From assembly GCF_001428545.1 (NCBI RefSeq), contig NZ_LMHZ01000009.1:56559-120558 (forward strand): a DNA stretch of 64,000 bases, given 5' to 3'. The notes beneath the pieces were generated by a model that had not been told where the DNA came from, searched no databases, and saw nothing but the letters and a program-made list of their open reading frames with translations. The number at the start of each line of letters is the position of its first letter. Positions within the stretch are counted from its first letter, which is position 1. Of the stretch, positions 19,231 through 30,117 are shown one piece after another. A program made the position numbers and the translations under genes. Origin of the DNA: Noviherbaspirillum sp. Root189. Lineage in GTDB: Bacteria > Pseudomonadota > Gammaproteobacteria > Burkholderiales > Burkholderiaceae_D.

Positions 19231-19791
19231 TTACACCGTCAGAAGCTCTTTTTCCTTTTCAGCGATAAGTTTGTCGACTTCAGCAACAAACTTGTCGGTC
19301 AGCTTCTGGACATCGTCCTGGGCACGGCGCTCGTCATCTTCGGAACAAGCCTTGTCCTTGAGCAACTTCTTCAGGGCCTCATTCGAATCGCGACGGATAT
19401 TGCGAATCGCGACCTTCGAGTCTTCGCCTTCACCTTTGACGAGCTTGACGATTTCCTTGCGGCGTTCTTCCGTCAGCGGGGGAGTCGGGACACGGATCAT
19501 GTCACCCTGAGTCGAGGGGTTCAAGCCAAGATCTGACTCGCGGATGGCTTTCTCGACCACCGCAACCATCTTCTTTTCCCACGGCTGGACCCCGATGGTA
19601 CGCGCGTCAATCAGTGTCACGTTCGCGACCTGGTTGATCTGGGTCGGTGTACCGTAGTAATCCACCTGCACATGATCAAGAATTCCGACATGTGCACGCC
19701 CTGTACGTACCTTGGCGAGATCGGCTTTCAGCGTCTCGATCGACTTTTGCATTTTTTGTTCGGCGTTCTTTTTGACGTCAACGACTGTCAT
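19231..19791 (-). CDS. frr: ribosome recycling factor
   Basis: The 186-residue protein matches RRF in length and sequence: [78 protein letters not shown] and the C-terminal helical arm. With EF-G it splits the post-termination ribosome. It follows pyrH by 42 bases. The 141 to 190 bases before uppS hold small imperfect hairpins but no clean terminator. Confidence 0.98.
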   Translation of the reverse strand: MTVVDVKKNAEQKMQKSIETLKADLAKVRTGRAHVGILDHVQVDYYGTPTQINQVANVTLIDARTIGVQPWEKKMVAVVEKAIRESDLGLNPSTQGDMIRVPTPPLTEERRKEIVKLVKGEGEDSKVAIRNIRRDSNEALKKLLKDKACSEDDERRAQDDVQKLTDKFVAEVDKLIAEKEKELLTV

Positions 19792-19833
19792 GCTGCTCTC
19801 CTCTATTACCAGTTACAACGAGTAAGACTCGAA

Positions 19834-20550
19834 TTACACGTGGACCAATGTCCCCTCGTCTTCGCCCATGATCACGTTTTTCAGGGCACCCGGCTTGACG
19901 ATGGAAAATACCTTGATCGGCAATTTCTGGTCGCGACATAGCGCAAATGCTGTCGCATCCATGACCTGCAAGTGCTTGGCGATCGCCTCATCGAAGGTAA
20001 TGGTCGAATAACGTGTTGCGTTGCGGTCCTTGTTTGGATCCGCGCTGTACACTCCATCGACTTTGGTTGCCTTCAAGACGATTTCCGCTCCGATTTCGGA
20101 GCCGCGCAAGGCGGCGGCAGTGTCGGTCGTAAAGAAGGGATTACCAGTACCGGCGGCAAATACCACTATTTTGCCTTCTTCAAGATATTGCAATGCCTTT
20201 GGGCGAACGTAAGGCTCAACCACCTGCTCGATGGCGATGGCGGACATGACGCGTGCGGTGATTCCGGCCTGGCGCATGGCATCGGCCAGCGCAAGAGAGT
20301 TCATGACAGTGGCCAGCATGCCCATGTAATCGGCCGTCGCGCGATCCATGCCTTGCGCGCCTGGCGCCACGCCGCGAAAAATGTTTCCACCGCCAATCAC
20401 GATTGCCAGTTCCACCCCCAGCTTGGCGACTTCCGCCACGTCCGCCACCATGCGCTCAATGGTTGAGCGATTGATGCCATATGCATCGTCGCCCATTAAC
20501 GCTTCCCCCGACAGTTTGAGGAGGACGCGCTTGTAAGCTGGTTTTGTCAT
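19834..20550 (-). CDS. pyrH: UMP kinase
   Basis: The 238-residue amino-acid-kinase-fold enzyme phosphorylates UMP to UDP. It shows [20 protein letters not shown] at the N-terminus, [24 protein letters not shown] and [18 protein letters not shown]. It is placed between tsf and frr as in most proteobacteria. Because tsf ends with a strong terminator, pyrH-frr probably also has its own promoter in the 290-base gap upstream; no convincing -35/-10 pair was found there. Confidence 0.98.
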   Translation of the reverse strand: MTKPAYKRVLLKLSGEALMGDDAYGINRSTIERMVADVAEVAKLGVELAIVIGGGNIFRGVAPGAQGMDRATADYMGMLATVMNSLALADAMRQAGITARVMSAIAIEQVVEPYVRPKALQYLEEGKIVVFAAGTGNPFFTTDTAAALRGSEIGAEIVLKATKVDGVYSADPNKDRNATRYSTITFDEAIAKHLQVMDATAFALCRDQKLPIKVFSIVKPGALKNVIMGEDEGTLVHV

Positions 20551-20816
20551 GGACTTGGACTCCTAATAATTGTCCGATTCAAGATGAATATATTGTGTTC
20601 CCGCTGCCAAGGCCAGAAAGCCATCGTGTGGCTCAAGACGCAATGACATACGGGCGGCAGGTATACGGTGCGACAGGTCACGCACAAAGCAATGCCAACC
20701 GGAATTATCTGGTCGACTACACTTTCCAGATACGTGCTGTTCGCTGCTTCACGGCACCAACGCAACTTCGCATACACAGCCAGGTGGGCAATATGATATC
20801 GGCTCACCTATAAAAA

Positions 20817-20832
20817 CGGGCCTTTCGGCCCG
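20817..20832 (-). terminator. intrinsic terminator of tsf
   Basis: A 6-bp GC stem (CGGGCC at 20817-20822, GGCCCG at 20827-20832) with a TTTC loop lies eight bases past the tsf stop. It is flanked by A-runs and T-runs on both sides, so it can work in either direction. Confidence 0.9.
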
Positions 20833-20840
20833 CTTTTTTC

Positions 20841-21722
20841 TTACGCCTGCTTGGCGGCAGCGACTTGGGCTGCCACCTCGGCTGCGAAGTCATCCTGTTT
20901 CTTCTCGATGCCTTCGCCGACGACGAACATGGTGAACGACTTGACAGTCGTGTTTGCGGCCTTGAGCATTTGCTCGACGGTCTGCTTGTCGTTCTTTACG
21001 AACGGCTGGTTAAACAGCGACACTTCTTTCAGGTACTTCTGAACGGTGCCTTCAACCATCTTCGCGACGATGTCGGCCGGCTTGCCGGATTCAGCAGCTT
21101 TCTGGGTGGCGATCGAACGCTCTTTTTCGATCAGATCGGCCGGAACGTCATTAGACGACAGCGCAACCGGTTTCATTGCAGCAACGTGCATCGCGACATC
21201 TTTGCCGACTTGCTCGTCTGCACCTGCGAAATCGACCAGCACGCCGATACGGGTGCCGTGCAGGTAAGCAGTCAGCTTGCCGTCGGTTTCATAGCGCTTG
21301 AAGCGGCGGAACGACATGTTTTCGCCGATTTTGCCGACCAGTGCGGCGCGCACTTCGTCCAAGGTTTTGCCCTCGAACGGCAATGCGGACAGTGCAGCCA
21401 CGTCAGCAGGATTATTTTCAGCAACCAGCTTGGCTGCCGCGTTTGCCAGCGCGATGAAATCGTCATTCTTGGTCACGAAGTCGGTTTCGCAGTTAACTTC
21501 GACCAGCGCACCGACGTTGCCGGAAATGTAAGCAGCCACTACGCCTTCAGCGGTAATGCGGGACGCTGCCTTGGAGGCCTTGCTGCCCAGCTTTACACGC
21601 AGGATTTCTTCAGCACGGACCAGATCGCCTTCAGCTTCTGTCAGTGCTTTTTTGCATTCCATCATCGGCGCGTCTGTCTTTGCGCGCAGTTCGCCAACCA
21701 TCGCTGCGGTAATTGCCGCCAT
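20841..21722 (-). CDS. tsf: elongation factor Ts
   Basis: The 293-residue protein begins with the UBA-like N-terminal domain ([20 protein letters not shown]) and the EF-Tu-contacting motif [19 protein letters not shown], followed by the two-part core ([30 protein letters not shown]). It exchanges GDP for GTP on EF-Tu. It follows rpsB with 127 bases between, which contain an intrinsic-terminator-like hairpin. Confidence 0.98.
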   Translation of the reverse strand: MAAITAAMVGELRAKTDAPMMECKKALTEAEGDLVRAEEILRVKLGSKASKAASRITAEGVVAAYISGNVGALVEVNCETDFVTKNDDFIALANAAAKLVAENNPADVAALSALPFEGKTLDEVRAALVGKIGENMSFRRFKRYETDGKLTAYLHGTRIGVLVDFAGADEQVGKDVAMHVAAMKPVALSSNDVPADLIEKERSIATQKAAESGKPADIVAKMVEGTVQKYLKEVSLFNQPFVKNDKQTVEQMLKAANTTVKSFTMFVVGEGIEKKQDDFAAEVAAQVAAAKQA

Positions 21723-21789
21723 GTCATTCTCCTCAATTCAATAAGCGTCTATGCGACGCGTTCAATCACAATACGTTCAGGCCGGGTAC

Positions 21790-21816
21790 AAAAAAGGGGC
21801 GAACGACTGTTGCCCC
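21790..21816 (-). terminator. attenuator-like terminator between rpsB and tsf
   Basis: On the minus strand GGGGC (21816-21812) pairs with GCCCC (21800-21796), extended by an inner AAC/GTT pairing around a short loop, and is followed by six T residues. It lies between rpsB and tsf, so it should end part of the transcripts and set the ratio of S2 to EF-Ts. Confidence 0.85.
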
Positions 21817-21849
21817 CTTTCAGAATGCCCGACACATCAGGCGCAGGGC

Positions 21850-22599
21850 TTAGGCCTGCTCGCTGACCTCAACGAATTCGTCGGCTCCACCCTTGACGGC
21901 GTCGAGCACGTCATTGGTTGCATTGGCACGGCCTTCCAGGATCGCGTCTGCCACGCCACGCGCGTACAGGGTGATTGCCTTGGAGGAGTCGTCGTTGCCA
22001 GGAATGACGTAAGTGACGCCTTCAGGGGAGTGGTTGGTATCCACAACGCCGATGACCGGGATGCCAAGCTTGGCGGCTTCGGTGATCGCGCCCTTGTGGT
22101 AGCCGACGTCGATCACGAAGATCGCGTCAGGAATACCGCCCATGTCCTTGATACCGCCGATGGACTTCTGCAGCTTTTCCATCTCGCGCTGGAACATCAG
22201 CCCTTCCTTCTTGCTCAACTTCTCGACCGAACCGTCTTCCATTGCGACTTCCATTTCTTTCAGGCGCTTGATCGAGGTCTTGATGGTCTTGAAGTTGGTC
22301 AGCATGCCGCCCAGCCAGCGCTGGTCAACGAAAGGCATGCCTGCGCGCTGCGCTTCGGCTGCAACGATGTCACGAGCCTGGCGCTTGGTGCCGACCAAGA
22401 GGATGGTGCCGCGATTGGATGCCAACTGACGGATGTACTTCATCGCCTCCTGGTACATGCCCAGGGTCTTTTCCAGATTGACGATATGAATCTTGTTGCG
22501 GTGGCCGAAGATGTACGGGGCCATTTTGGGGTTCCAGAAGCGTGTCTGGTGACCAAAGTGGACACCGGCTTCCAGCATTTCGCGCATAGTAACGGACAT
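21850..22599 (-). CDS. rpsB: 30S ribosomal protein S2
   Basis: The 249-residue protein is S2: [25 protein letters not shown] at the N-terminus, [38 protein letters not shown] and [16 protein letters not shown]. The ATG at 22599 has GGAG seven bases upstream. It has a promoter about 150 bases upstream and thus a long leader, as expected for an S2-autoregulated rpsB-tsf operon. Confidence 0.98.
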   Translation of the reverse strand: MSVTMREMLEAGVHFGHQTRFWNPKMAPYIFGHRNKIHIVNLEKTLGMYQEAMKYIRQLASNRGTILLVGTKRQARDIVAAEAQRAGMPFVDQRWLGGMLTNFKTIKTSIKRLKEMEVAMEDGSVEKLSKKEGLMFQREMEKLQKSIGGIKDMGGIPDAIFVIDVGYHKGAITEAAKLGIPVIGVVDTNHSPEGVTYVIPGNDDSSKAITLYARGVADAILEGRANATNDVLDAVKGGADEFVEVSEQA

Positions 22600-22625
22600 G
22601 AATTTCTCCAGGGTTGGGTCTGGAA

Positions 22626-22676
22626 TCCGGTCAGTTACCCTGCAGACTACTGCGGAAGGCACCCTTTGCGACCGGA
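22626..22676 (-). promoter_or_regulatory. structured rpsB leader, possible S2 autoregulatory element
   Basis: Within the roughly 140-base leader, TCCGGTC (22670-22676 on the minus strand) pairs with GACCGGA (22626-22632), enclosing a small GCAG-TAGT-CTGC hairpin. It ends about 27 bases before the start codon. In other bacteria S2 binds its own leader; that this one does so is inference. Confidence 0.45.
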
Positions 22677-22745
22677 CTCGCGATTTAAAGAATTTAGCCC
22701 GGTCCAACTCCGATTTACCTTGAAGTCATTTCGAGCTAACCCGAG

Positions 22746-22775
22746 ATTCTACCCCATCTTCCGGAATTATTTCAA
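22746..22775 (-). promoter_or_regulatory. rpsB promoter
   Basis: On the minus strand TTGAAA (22775-22770) and TAGAAT (22751-22746) are 18 bases apart, each matching the sigma-70 consensus at five of six positions. The expected start near 22739 gives a leader of about 140 bases. Confidence 0.75.
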
Positions 22776-22818
22776 GCGCCGCTGCGCCGGCCTTTAGGCG
22801 AAGGTGGCTGCGGTCGTC

Positions 22819-22824
22819 TATAAT
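22819..22824 (+). promoter_or_regulatory. -10 element of map
   Basis: A perfect TATAAT at 22819-22824 lies 45 bases before the map ATG; the -35 region is poor. A transcript starting near 22831 would exclude longer upstream versions of the map reading frame. Confidence 0.6.
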
Positions 22825-22869
22825 TTCATATTGACTATTTTCGCGCTTTCCCGCGCAGTTTGGCTAGCT

Positions 22870-23703
22870 ATGGGTTCCATCACGATCAAAACCGAAGACG
22901 ATATCAAGGGCATGCGCATTGCTGGCCGGCTTGCCGCCGAAGTGCTGGATTACATTGCTCCGTATGTGAAGCCAGGTGTCACCACCGGCGAACTGGATCG
23001 TCTTTGCCACGAATACATGACAAATGTGCAAGGCACCATTCCCGCCCCCCTGAATTATTGCCCACCCGGTTATACGCCTTATCCCAAGGCAATCTGCACT
23101 TCGGTCAACGATGTCATTTGCCATGGCATTCCGGGTGACAAGGTCTTGAAGAACGGCGATGTACTCAACATCGATATCACGGTGATCAAAGATGGGTATC
23201 ACGGCGATACCAGCCGCATGTTCTTTGTCGGCGAGCCGTCGATCCTCGCCAAGCGTCTGACCGAGATCACCTATGAGTGCATGTGGCTGGGCATTTCCAA
23301 GATCAAGCCGGGCGCACACCTTGGCGACATCGGCTTTGTCATCCAGCAGCATGCTGAAAAAGCCGGCTACAGTGTCGTTCGCGAATTTTGCGGTCACGGC
23401 ATCGGCAAGGTTTTCCATGAAGAGCCGCAGGTCTTGCATTACGGCCGTCCGGGCACGCTGGAGAAACTGGTTTCCGGCATGATTTTCACGGTAGAACCGA
23501 TGATCAATGCCGGCAAGCGCGACATTCGCGAAATGGGTGATGGCTGGACGATCAAGACCAAGGATCGCAGTCTTTCCGCGCAGTGGGAACATACCGTGCT
23601 CGTGACGGAAACAGGATATGAAATCCTGACCGTATCGCCTGGCATGCCTGCGCCTCCGGCGTTCATCCAACAAGCGATCAGTTCCAACCCGGTCACAGCT
23701 TAA
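22870..23703 (+). CDS. map: type I methionine aminopeptidase
   Basis: The 277-residue enzyme removes the initiator methionine from nascent proteins. The pita-bread metal site is complete: NGDVLNIDITVIKDGYHGDTS (two Asp), FCGHGIGKVFHEEPQVLHYG (His), TVEPM (Glu) and WEHTVLVTE (Glu). I chose the ATG at 22870 because the TATAAT box lies downstream of the longer alternative start at 22804. It is divergent from rpsB and is followed three bases later by glnD. Confidence 0.97.
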   Translation: MGSITIKTEDDIKGMRIAGRLAAEVLDYIAPYVKPGVTTGELDRLCHEYMTNVQGTIPAPLNYCPPGYTPYPKAICTSVNDVICHGIPGDKVLKNGDVLNIDITVIKDGYHGDTSRMFFVGEPSILAKRLTEITYECMWLGISKIKPGAHLGDIGFVIQQHAEKAGYSVVREFCGHGIGKVFHEEPQVLHYGRPGTLEKLVSGMIFTVEPMINAGKRDIREMGDGWTIKTKDRSLSAQWEHTVLVTETGYEILTVSPGMPAPPAFIQQAISSNPVTA

Positions 23704-23706
23704 TCA

Positions 23707-26259
23707 ATGGCAACTCTCGCGTTGACGCTCAAGGAGCAGCTCAAGAGCGAACGCCAGGCGGCTATCGTCGCCTTCCAGGCTGAAGGCAAGCCGGAAAAGC
23801 TGCTGGTGCGCCTGCGCCAGAATGTGGATGCTGCGCTGATCCATGCGTGTCAGACGATCGGCTTACCAACGAGTGCAGCCCTGGTTGCCGTCGGCGGCTA
23901 TGGCCGCGGCGAGCTGTTTCCGCATTCGGATGTGGATGTGCTGATTTTGCTGGAGTCTCCGGCGGATGAGGCGCTGCGTTCGAAGCTGGAAGAACTGGTC
24001 CAGCTGTTCTGGGATATCGGACTGGAGATCGGTCACAGTATCCGCACAGTCGACGAATGCCTGTCCGAGTCCGCCGCCGACATCACGGTACAGACAAGCT
24101 TGCTCGAAGCACGCCTGATCACCGGCAACCGCAAGCTGTTCCAATTCTTGCGCGAGCGTTGCAATGCCGCCATCAATCCACAGGCGTTCTTTCAGGCGAA
24201 GACCCTGGAAATGCGGCAACGGCACGTCAAATACGAAGACACGCCATATAGCCTTGAGCCGAATTGCAAGGAAAGCCCCGGCGGGCTACGCGATCTGCAG
24301 GTCATCCTTTGGGTCGCCAAGGCGGCGGGACTGGGCGACTCCTGGCGCAAGCTTGCCGAGCGCGGCCTGATCACTGCGACCGAAGCGCGCCAGCTGATGC
24401 AAAAGGAGCGCGCCTTCAAGGATATCCGTATCCGCCTGCATATCTACACCGGCCGTCGCGAAGACCGCCTGGTATTCGATGTACAGACACCGATTGCGGA
24501 AACTTTCGGCTTCCACACCACCGAAACCCGTCGGGCCAGCGAATACCTGATGCAGCATTATTACTGGGCAGCGAAAGCGGTCACCCAGCTCAATACCATC
24601 CTGCTGCAAAACATCGAGGCACAGCTCTTTCCGCAGCCCGGTTCGCCGCTGCCCATTAACGAGCGCTTCAATGAAGTCAACGGCCTGATCGATATCGCGA
24701 AGGACGATACCTTCGAAGTCACGCCGTCAGCGATGCTGGAAGTATTCCTGTTGCTGGCGCAGCATTCCGAACTGCAGGGAATGACCGCCCGCACCTTGCG
24801 TGCACTGTGGCACGCCCGCGTCCGGATCGACAGCAGCTTCCGCCGTGATCCCGCGAACCGTGCGCTGTTTCTCAAGATTATTCAAGCGCCCAAGGGCATC
24901 ACTCACGCCTTGCGCGGAATGAACCAGACCAGCATCCTGGGCCGCTATCTGCCGAACTTCCGCCGCATCATCGGGCAGATGCAGCATGACTTGTTTCATG
25001 TCTACACCGTAGATCAGCACATCCTGATGGTGGTGCGCAACGTGCGCCGCTTCACCATGTCCGAGCACGCCCACGAATACCCGTTCTGCAGCCAGTTGAT
25101 GGCGAACTTTGCGCAGCCGTGGCTGCTGTATATCGCTGCGCTGTTCCATGATATCGCGAAGGGGCGTGGCGGCGATCATTCCCGGCTTGGCATGGCCGAT
25201 GCGCGCCGCTTCTGCCGGGACCACGGCTTAACGAAGGAAGATACCAATCTGGTGGTGTTTCTGGTTGAGCATCATCTTTCCATGTCGCAGGTCGCGCAGA
25301 AGCAGGATCTCTCGGATCCCGACGTGATCCGCGGGTTTGCCAACCTGGTGAAGGACGAGCGCCATCTGACCGCGCTGTATCTCCTGACGGTGGCCGATAT
25401 TCGCGGCACCAGCCCGAAAGTCTGGAATGCCTGGAAGGGCAAGCTGCTGGAAGACCTGTATCGCATGACCCTGCGCGTGCTCGGCGGCGAAGATCCGTCC
25501 GCGGATCATGAACTGAAGAACCGACAGGAAGCTGCACTCAAGACACTGCGGCTCTATGGCCTGCCGGAGAATGCGCACCAGAAGTTGTGGCAGCAGCTCG
25601 ATGTGGCGTATTTCCTGCGGCATGACGCGGCCGACATCGCCTGGCAGACCCGCTCGTTGTATAACAAGACGGATAGTCCCACACCGGTCGTCAAGTGCCG
25701 CCTCGCGCCGATCGGCGAAGGCGTGCAGGTCGCCGTGTACGTGAAAGACCAGCCAGATCTGTTCGCACGGATCTGCAGCTATTTCGACCGCAAGAACTTC
25801 AGCATTCTGGATGCGAAGATTCACACCACGCGCCATGGCTATGCACTCGATACTTTCCTGGTTACCGAACCGGCATTCGCCAACAGCTATCGCGACATCA
25901 TCAGCCTGGTTGAGCACGAATTGACCCGTTTGCTGGAGACGCGCGAAGCATTGCCGCCGCCCACCGTGGGACGTCTGTCCCGCCTGTCCCGCACGTTCCC
26001 GATTACACCTACCGTCGATTTGCGTCCCGACGAGCGTGGCCAGTATTACCTGCTCTCCGTGTCAGCCAATGACCGCAACGGCTTGCTGTACTCGATTGCG
26101 AATGTGCTGGCCAGATACCGTGTCAATCTGCACACGGCCAAGATCATGACGCTCGGCGAGCGCGTGGAAGACGTCTTCCTTGTCGACGGCCCCACACTCA
26201 ACAATGCCCGCAGCCAGATACAGCTTGAAAGCGATCTGCTGGACGCCTTGCGGGTCTGA
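23707..26259 (+). CDS. glnD: [protein-PII] uridylyltransferase/uridylyl-removing enzyme
   Basis: The 850-residue nitrogen sensor adds or removes UMP on PII proteins according to glutamine level. Domains in order: nucleotidyltransferase ([20 protein letters not shown], about 58 to 78), a helical GlnD region, an HD phosphohydrolase ([35 protein letters not shown]) and two C-terminal ACT domains ([39 protein letters not shown]). Length and order match the family. It is three bases past map, likely co-transcribed. Confidence 0.98.
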   Translation: MATLALTLKEQLKSERQAAIVAFQAEGKPEKLLVRLRQNVDAALIHACQTIGLPTSAALVAVGGYGRGELFPHSDVDVLILLESPADEALRSKLEELVQLFWDIGLEIGHSIRTVDECLSESAADITVQTSLLEARLITGNRKLFQFLRERCNAAINPQAFFQAKTLEMRQRHVKYEDTPYSLEPNCKESPGGLRDLQVILWVAKAAGLGDSWRKLAERGLITATEARQLMQKERAFKDIRIRLHIYTGRREDRLVFDVQTPIAETFGFHTTETRRASEYLMQHYYWAAKAVTQLNTILLQNIEAQLFPQPGSPLPINERFNEVNGLIDIAKDDTFEVTPSAMLEVFLLLAQHSELQGMTARTLRALWHARVRIDSSFRRDPANRALFLKIIQAPKGITHALRGMNQTSILGRYLPNFRRIIGQMQHDLFHVYTVDQHILMVVRNVRRFTMSEHAHEYPFCSQLMANFAQPWLLYIAALFHDIAKGRGGDHSRLGMADARRFCRDHGLTKEDTNLVVFLVEHHLSMSQVAQKQDLSDPDVIRGFANLVKDERHLTALYLLTVADIRGTSPKVWNAWKGKLLEDLYRMTLRVLGGEDPSADHELKNRQEAALKTLRLYGLPENAHQKLWQQLDVAYFLRHDAADIAWQTRSLYNKTDSPTPVVKCRLAPIGEGVQVAVYVKDQPDLFARICSYFDRKNFSILDAKIHTTRHGYALDTFLVTEPAFANSYRDIISLVEHELTRLLETREALPPPTVGRLSRLSRTFPITPTVDLRPDERGQYYLLSVSANDRNGLLYSIANVLARYRVNLHTAKIMTLGERVEDVFLVDGPTLNNARSQIQLESDLLDALRV

Positions 26260-26284
26260 TTCCTTTTTCTATTGTGATTTTCCG

Positions 26285-27031
26285 ATGACTGAACCTGTAC
26301 GCCTTTCCAAACGCATGTCTGAACTTGGCCTGTGCTCCCGGCGCGAAGCCGATGAGTGGATTGCACGCGGCTGGGTCCGTGTCGATGGCAAGATCATCTC
26401 CGAACTCGGCAGCAAGGTGCTGCCCAACCAGCGCATCACCGTAGAGCGCCAGGCCAGTGCCGAACAGGCGCGTCGCGTGACGGTGCTAATCAACAAGCCG
26501 ATGGGTTTCGTCAGTGGGCAGGCGGAAGATGGCTATAAACCGGCGGTGACCCTGGTGAATGCCGAGTCGCGCTGGAAGGAAGACAAGGCGCCCATACAGT
26601 TCCATCCGAGCCAGCTGCGCAGCCTGGTGCCCGCGGGGCGTCTGGATATTGACTCGGTAGGTTTGCTGGTACTGACGCAGGATGGACGCATTGCCAAACA
26701 ACTGATTGGCGAAGACACGTCGATCGAGAAAGAATACCTGGTGCGTGTGCAATATTCCAAGCCCGGTCGTCTGCCCGAATCCGATCTCAAGCTACTCAAC
26801 CATGGGTTGTCTCTCGATGGCAAGAAGCTGCTACCGGCCAAGGTCCGGTGGCAAAACGAAGACCAGCTAAGTTTTATCCTGCGCGAAGGCAAAAAGCGTC
26901 AAATCCGCCGGATGTGCGAGGCGGTAGGCCTGCGGGTCATCGGGCTCAAGCGTGTACGCATCGGGCGCGTTACGCTCGGCGATCTGCCGACCGGACAATG
27001 GCGCTACCTTCGCGCGGACGAAAAGTTTTAG
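26285..27031 (+). CDS. RsuA/RluB/RluF-family rRNA pseudouridine synthase
   Basis: The 248-residue protein has an N-terminal S4 RNA-binding domain (RLSKRMSELGLCSRREADEWIARGWVRVDGK) and a pseudouridine synthase domain with INKPMGFVSG and the catalytic loop AGRLDIDSVGLLVLTQDG (Asp in RLD), ending with KRQIRRMCEAVGLRVIGLKRVRIG. The domain order and size are nearest to RluF-type 23S rRNA enzymes, but the target uridine is not certain. It follows glnD by 25 bases and ends seven bases before the convergent kefC-like gene. Confidence 0.9.
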   Translation: MTEPVRLSKRMSELGLCSRREADEWIARGWVRVDGKIISELGSKVLPNQRITVERQASAEQARRVTVLINKPMGFVSGQAEDGYKPAVTLVNAESRWKEDKAPIQFHPSQLRSLVPAGRLDIDSVGLLVLTQDGRIAKQLIGEDTSIEKEYLVRVQYSKPGRLPESDLKLLNHGLSLDGKKLLPAKVRWQNEDQLSFILREGKKRQIRRMCEAVGLRVIGLKRVRIGRVTLGDLPTGQWRYLRADEKF

Positions 27032-27038
27032 AGCGGCG

Positions 27039-28841
27039 TTATTGCTTCCAGCCGCTGTCCTTATTATCCGCCACGATTTCCGCATCCCTTGCGAACATAT
27101 TCTCAAGCTCCTCGCGAGCTTGCGCAGCCATGGAAATCATTTGTTCCTGATCCTTGTAGTACGGATAAACAGCCTGTAATGTCTTCAGGTTGTGGGCGCG
27201 GAATTTCATTGCTGCCTGGCGCGCCTGGTAGGCGCCGAATCCCAGTTGCTGCAAAGTGCGCCGGCCAAGCTGCAACGCTGCCTCGAAGGTTTCGCGCTCG
27301 ATCACGGTGACGCCCCTGTCCATCAGGTCATAGTAATGCGTGACGTTTCTTGCGCGGGCCAGGATGGGCACATGCGGAAACTCTTCTCTGACCGCATCAA
27401 CCAGCGCGAGACTGTCTTCCACGTTGTCGATCGCCACGATGAGCGCTCTCGCCTTCTCGCATCCTGCGGCACGCAATAAATCGACGCGTGTCGCATCACC
27501 GTAATACACCTTCAATCCGTAACGGCGCAGCAAGTCAATCTGGTCCGGGTCATGATCGAGCACCGTGATGCCGATATGGTTTGCACGTAGCAGGCGTCCG
27601 ACGATTTGCCCGAACCGTCCGAAGCCGGCAATGATGACAGGCTGCGCCTCACCATCGATTTCATCGTCGGGGCGTTCGTTGGCGGATTCAAAGCGTGGAG
27701 CGATGAATTTGTCGTGCAACACCAGAAGCAACGGCGTTGCCACCATCGACAACGCGACCACCACCATCAGCATCGATGCGGTTTCATCGGAGAACACGTT
27801 GGCGGTTGCCGCGGCGCCAAAAATCACAAACGCAAACTCACCGCCCTGTGACAGAACGATGGCAAAGAAGGGCTGCTGCCCCGGCAATATGCCAAAGCGC
27901 TTGCTCAGTCCATACAGAACGGCCGATTTGATGGCGAGAAATCCGGCGACCAATGCAAGCACCGTTCCGGGATGGCGCAGAAGGACGCCGAAATCGATAG
28001 ACATGCCGACTGCAATAAAGAACAGGCCAAGCAGCAGTCCCTTGAATGGCTCAAGGTCAGTCTCCAGCGCATGCCGGTATTCCGAATCGGCCAGCAGCAC
28101 GCCGGCCAGAAAACTGCCCAGCGCCATCGACAAGCCAACCGATTGCATGAGCAGGCCAATGGCAATGACGAGAAGCAAGGCTAATGCCGTAAACACTTCG
28201 CGGATGTCAGCCTTCGCAATCAGCCTGAACAAGGGGCCCATCAGGAAACGCCCAACCAGCACCAGGCCGCCTAGTACGGCGGCAACTTTGAGTGCGGTCA
28301 TCCAGCCATTTCCTTCGCCGGCAGCGGCGCCGCCCAACATGGGGACGATGGCGATCATGGGAATCGCTGCGATATCCTGGAACAGCAGAATCGAGAACGA
28401 TGCCGAACCGGCCCCGGTCGGCATCAGATTGCGTTCGTCCAGGGTCGCCAGGGCGATCGCCGTCGATGACAGCGACAGTCCCAGTCCGGCAATTAGGGCG
28501 GTTTTCCAATCCGCGCCGATCGCATAGCCGGCGGCGAAGAGCCCCAGGGTCACCAGCGCAACCTGCGCCCCGCCCCAACCGAATATCGAGTGTCTAAGCG
28601 ACCACAAGCGACGGGGTTCGAGTTCCAGACCGATCAGGAACAGCAAGAGCACGACGCCGAATTCGGAAAAGTGCAGGATATCTTCGACACCACTGATCAG
28701 GCCTAAGCCCCACGGCCCAATTGCCACCCCGGCCATCAGGTAACCGAGGACCGCGCCCAGTCCGAAACGCTTGGCGATAGGAACGGCAACAACGGCCGCC
28801 GCCAGGTAAATCAGAGCATTGAACAGGAGGCTATGCGTCAT
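27039..28841 (-). CDS. Kef-type K+/H+ antiporter (CPA2 family, KefB/KefC-like)
   Basis: The 600-residue protein has about 12 transmembrane helices (from LLFNALIYLAAAVVAVPIAKRFGLGAVLGYLMAG to about residue 380) and a C-terminal cytoplasmic TrkA-N/KTN domain (PVIIAGFGRFGQIVGRLLRANHIGITVLDHDPDQIDLL) that binds NAD or glutathione adducts. Such systems release K+ and acidify the cell during electrophile stress. Its ATG at 28841 lies inside the end of the quinone-reductase-like gene upstream (11-base overlap), the KefF/KefG-KefC/KefB arrangement. A longer in-frame extension to 29126 overlaps that gene and was not used. Confidence 0.93.
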   Translation of the reverse strand: MTHSLLFNALIYLAAAVVAVPIAKRFGLGAVLGYLMAGVAIGPWGLGLISGVEDILHFSEFGVVLLLFLIGLELEPRRLWSLRHSIFGWGGAQVALVTLGLFAAGYAIGADWKTALIAGLGLSLSSTAIALATLDERNLMPTGAGSASFSILLFQDIAAIPMIAIVPMLGGAAAGEGNGWMTALKVAAVLGGLVLVGRFLMGPLFRLIAKADIREVFTALALLLVIAIGLLMQSVGLSMALGSFLAGVLLADSEYRHALETDLEPFKGLLLGLFFIAVGMSIDFGVLLRHPGTVLALVAGFLAIKSAVLYGLSKRFGILPGQQPFFAIVLSQGGEFAFVIFGAAATANVFSDETASMLMVVVALSMVATPLLLVLHDKFIAPRFESANERPDDEIDGEAQPVIIAGFGRFGQIVGRLLRANHIGITVLDHDPDQIDLLRRYGLKVYYGDATRVDLLRAAGCEKARALIVAIDNVEDSLALVDAVREEFPHVPILARARNVTHYYDLMDRGVTVIERETFEAALQLGRRTLQQLGFGAYQARQAAMKFRAHNLKTLQAVYPYYKDQEQMISMAAQAREELENMFARDAEIVADNKDSGWKQ

Positions 28842-29448
28842 TCGGATTTCCTGGCTGCAGTTGAGGCTCGATGGGGTCGCGGTCGGCGGGCGTCTCGATT
28901 CGCATTGACCATGCGGGGTAAGTCGAAAGTCGTTCGCGGTAGGTATTGAATTGCGATGCCATCTCTTCTTCGCTGGCGCGTCGCGTGCCATGCACGATAA
29001 GCGGTGGCAGCCAGCGCATGCCGCACAGGTGGGCCGTCTGTTCGTAAGGCGGAAGGAAAGCATCGAAGGTGTGGCGATGATAGCCGTCCGGCTGGTACGC
29101 CGAAGCAGCTCCGCCAGTCGTGGCAACCAGCATCAGATCCTTGCCGCGCAAGGCATGCCCGTCATGGCCATAGGCCCAGCCGTGTTCGAACACGACGTCT
29201 ATCCATTCCTTCAGCAGCGAAGGCATGCTGTACCACTGTACCGGGTGCTGCAGGACGATCAGATCGCTCGCTTCAAGCGCCTGTTGCTCATGCGGAATGT
29301 CGATATGGAAATCCGGATACATTTCATACAGGTCATGCACCCGGACGTTGGGAAGGTCCTGCACGTGCTCGCGCAGTCGCCGGTTCACCCGGGATGTGCC
29401 GTGGGAAGGATGGGCATAGAGGATCAGGATGCGCGGCGGCGATGTCAT
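28831..29448 (-). CDS. KefF/KefG-like NAD(P)H-dependent flavoprotein, antiporter ancillary subunit
   Basis: The 205-residue flavodoxin-fold protein starts PRILILYAHPSHGTSRVNRRL and has IVLQHPVQWYSMPSLLKEWIDVV and GKDLMLVATTGGAASAYQPDG, hallmarks of the NQO1/KefF family. These FMN proteins bind the antiporter and are needed for full activity. It is first in a two-gene unit with the Kef antiporter. It is distinct from general MdaB reductases by this context, though the subtype (KefF or KefG) is not settled. Confidence 0.93.
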   Translation of the reverse strand: MTSPPRILILYAHPSHGTSRVNRRLREHVQDLPNVRVHDLYEMYPDFHIDIPHEQQALEASDLIVLQHPVQWYSMPSLLKEWIDVVFEHGWAYGHDGHALRGKDLMLVATTGGAASAYQPDGYHRHTFDAFLPPYEQTAHLCGMRWLPPLIVHGTRRASEEEMASQFNTYRERLSTYPAWSMRIETPADRDPIEPQLQPGNPNDA

Positions 29449-29580
29449 TTTTATGTGTTTTACGGGACCGATGGATGGCGGCCAGAGTGCATGCTATGCC
29501 CTCAAGACCCTGATATTGCCAGACATGGTAACAAAACTAGGCGCCACTGCTTTCCGGATGCTTGAACGCCGAAATCCGGA

Positions 29581-30117
29581 TCAATCGTCGTCGCTGGCTT
29601 TCATATCGGGAAAGAGGACATCCATAAAACCGAATTTGGAAAAATCCTTGATGCGCATGGGATACAGCGTGCCGATCAGGTGATCGCATTCATGCTGCAC
29701 CACGCGTGCATGAAAGCCTTCGGCTTCACGGCTGATCCGGTTGCCATGCGCATCGAAACCTTCGTAATGCACTCGGGCCCAGCGTGGCACCATGCCACGC
29801 AATCCGGGAACCGACAGGCAGCCTTCCCAGTTTTCTTCCATGTCCGGGGACAAGGGCGTGATCACGGGATTGATGAGGACGGTCTCGGGTACCGGAGCCG
29901 CGTCTGGGTAGCGCACGTTCTTCTTGAAGCCGAAAATCACCACCTGCAGGTTGATTCCGATCTGCGGTGCGGCAAGTCCTGCGCCATCGGCGGCGTGCAT
30001 CGTTTCGAACATATCCTCGATCAGGCCAAGCAATTGGGGCGTGCCGAATTCAGTAACCGGTTCAGCATGCCGCAGAAGGCGTGGGTCGCCCATTTTCAGG
30101 ATGTCATATACGGCCAT
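29581..30117 (-). CDS. def: peptide deformylase
   Basis: The 178-residue metalloenzyme removes the formyl group from nascent proteins. All three motifs are present: [22 protein letters not shown] (metal-binding Cys) and [18 protein letters not shown] (HExxH). The variable C-terminal tail is acidic. The 116 bases upstream and the 132 bases downstream contain nothing I can annotate. A second deformylase gene, usually beside fmt, would be expected elsewhere in such genomes. Confidence 0.96.
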   Translation of the reverse strand: MAVYDILKMGDPRLLRHAEPVTEFGTPQLLGLIEDMFETMHAADGAGLAAPQIGINLQVVIFGFKKNVRYPDAAPVPETVLINPVITPLSPDMEENWEGCLSVPGLRGMVPRWARVHYEGFDAHGNRISREAEGFHARVVQHECDHLIGTLYPMRIKDFSKFGFMDVLFPDMKASDDD

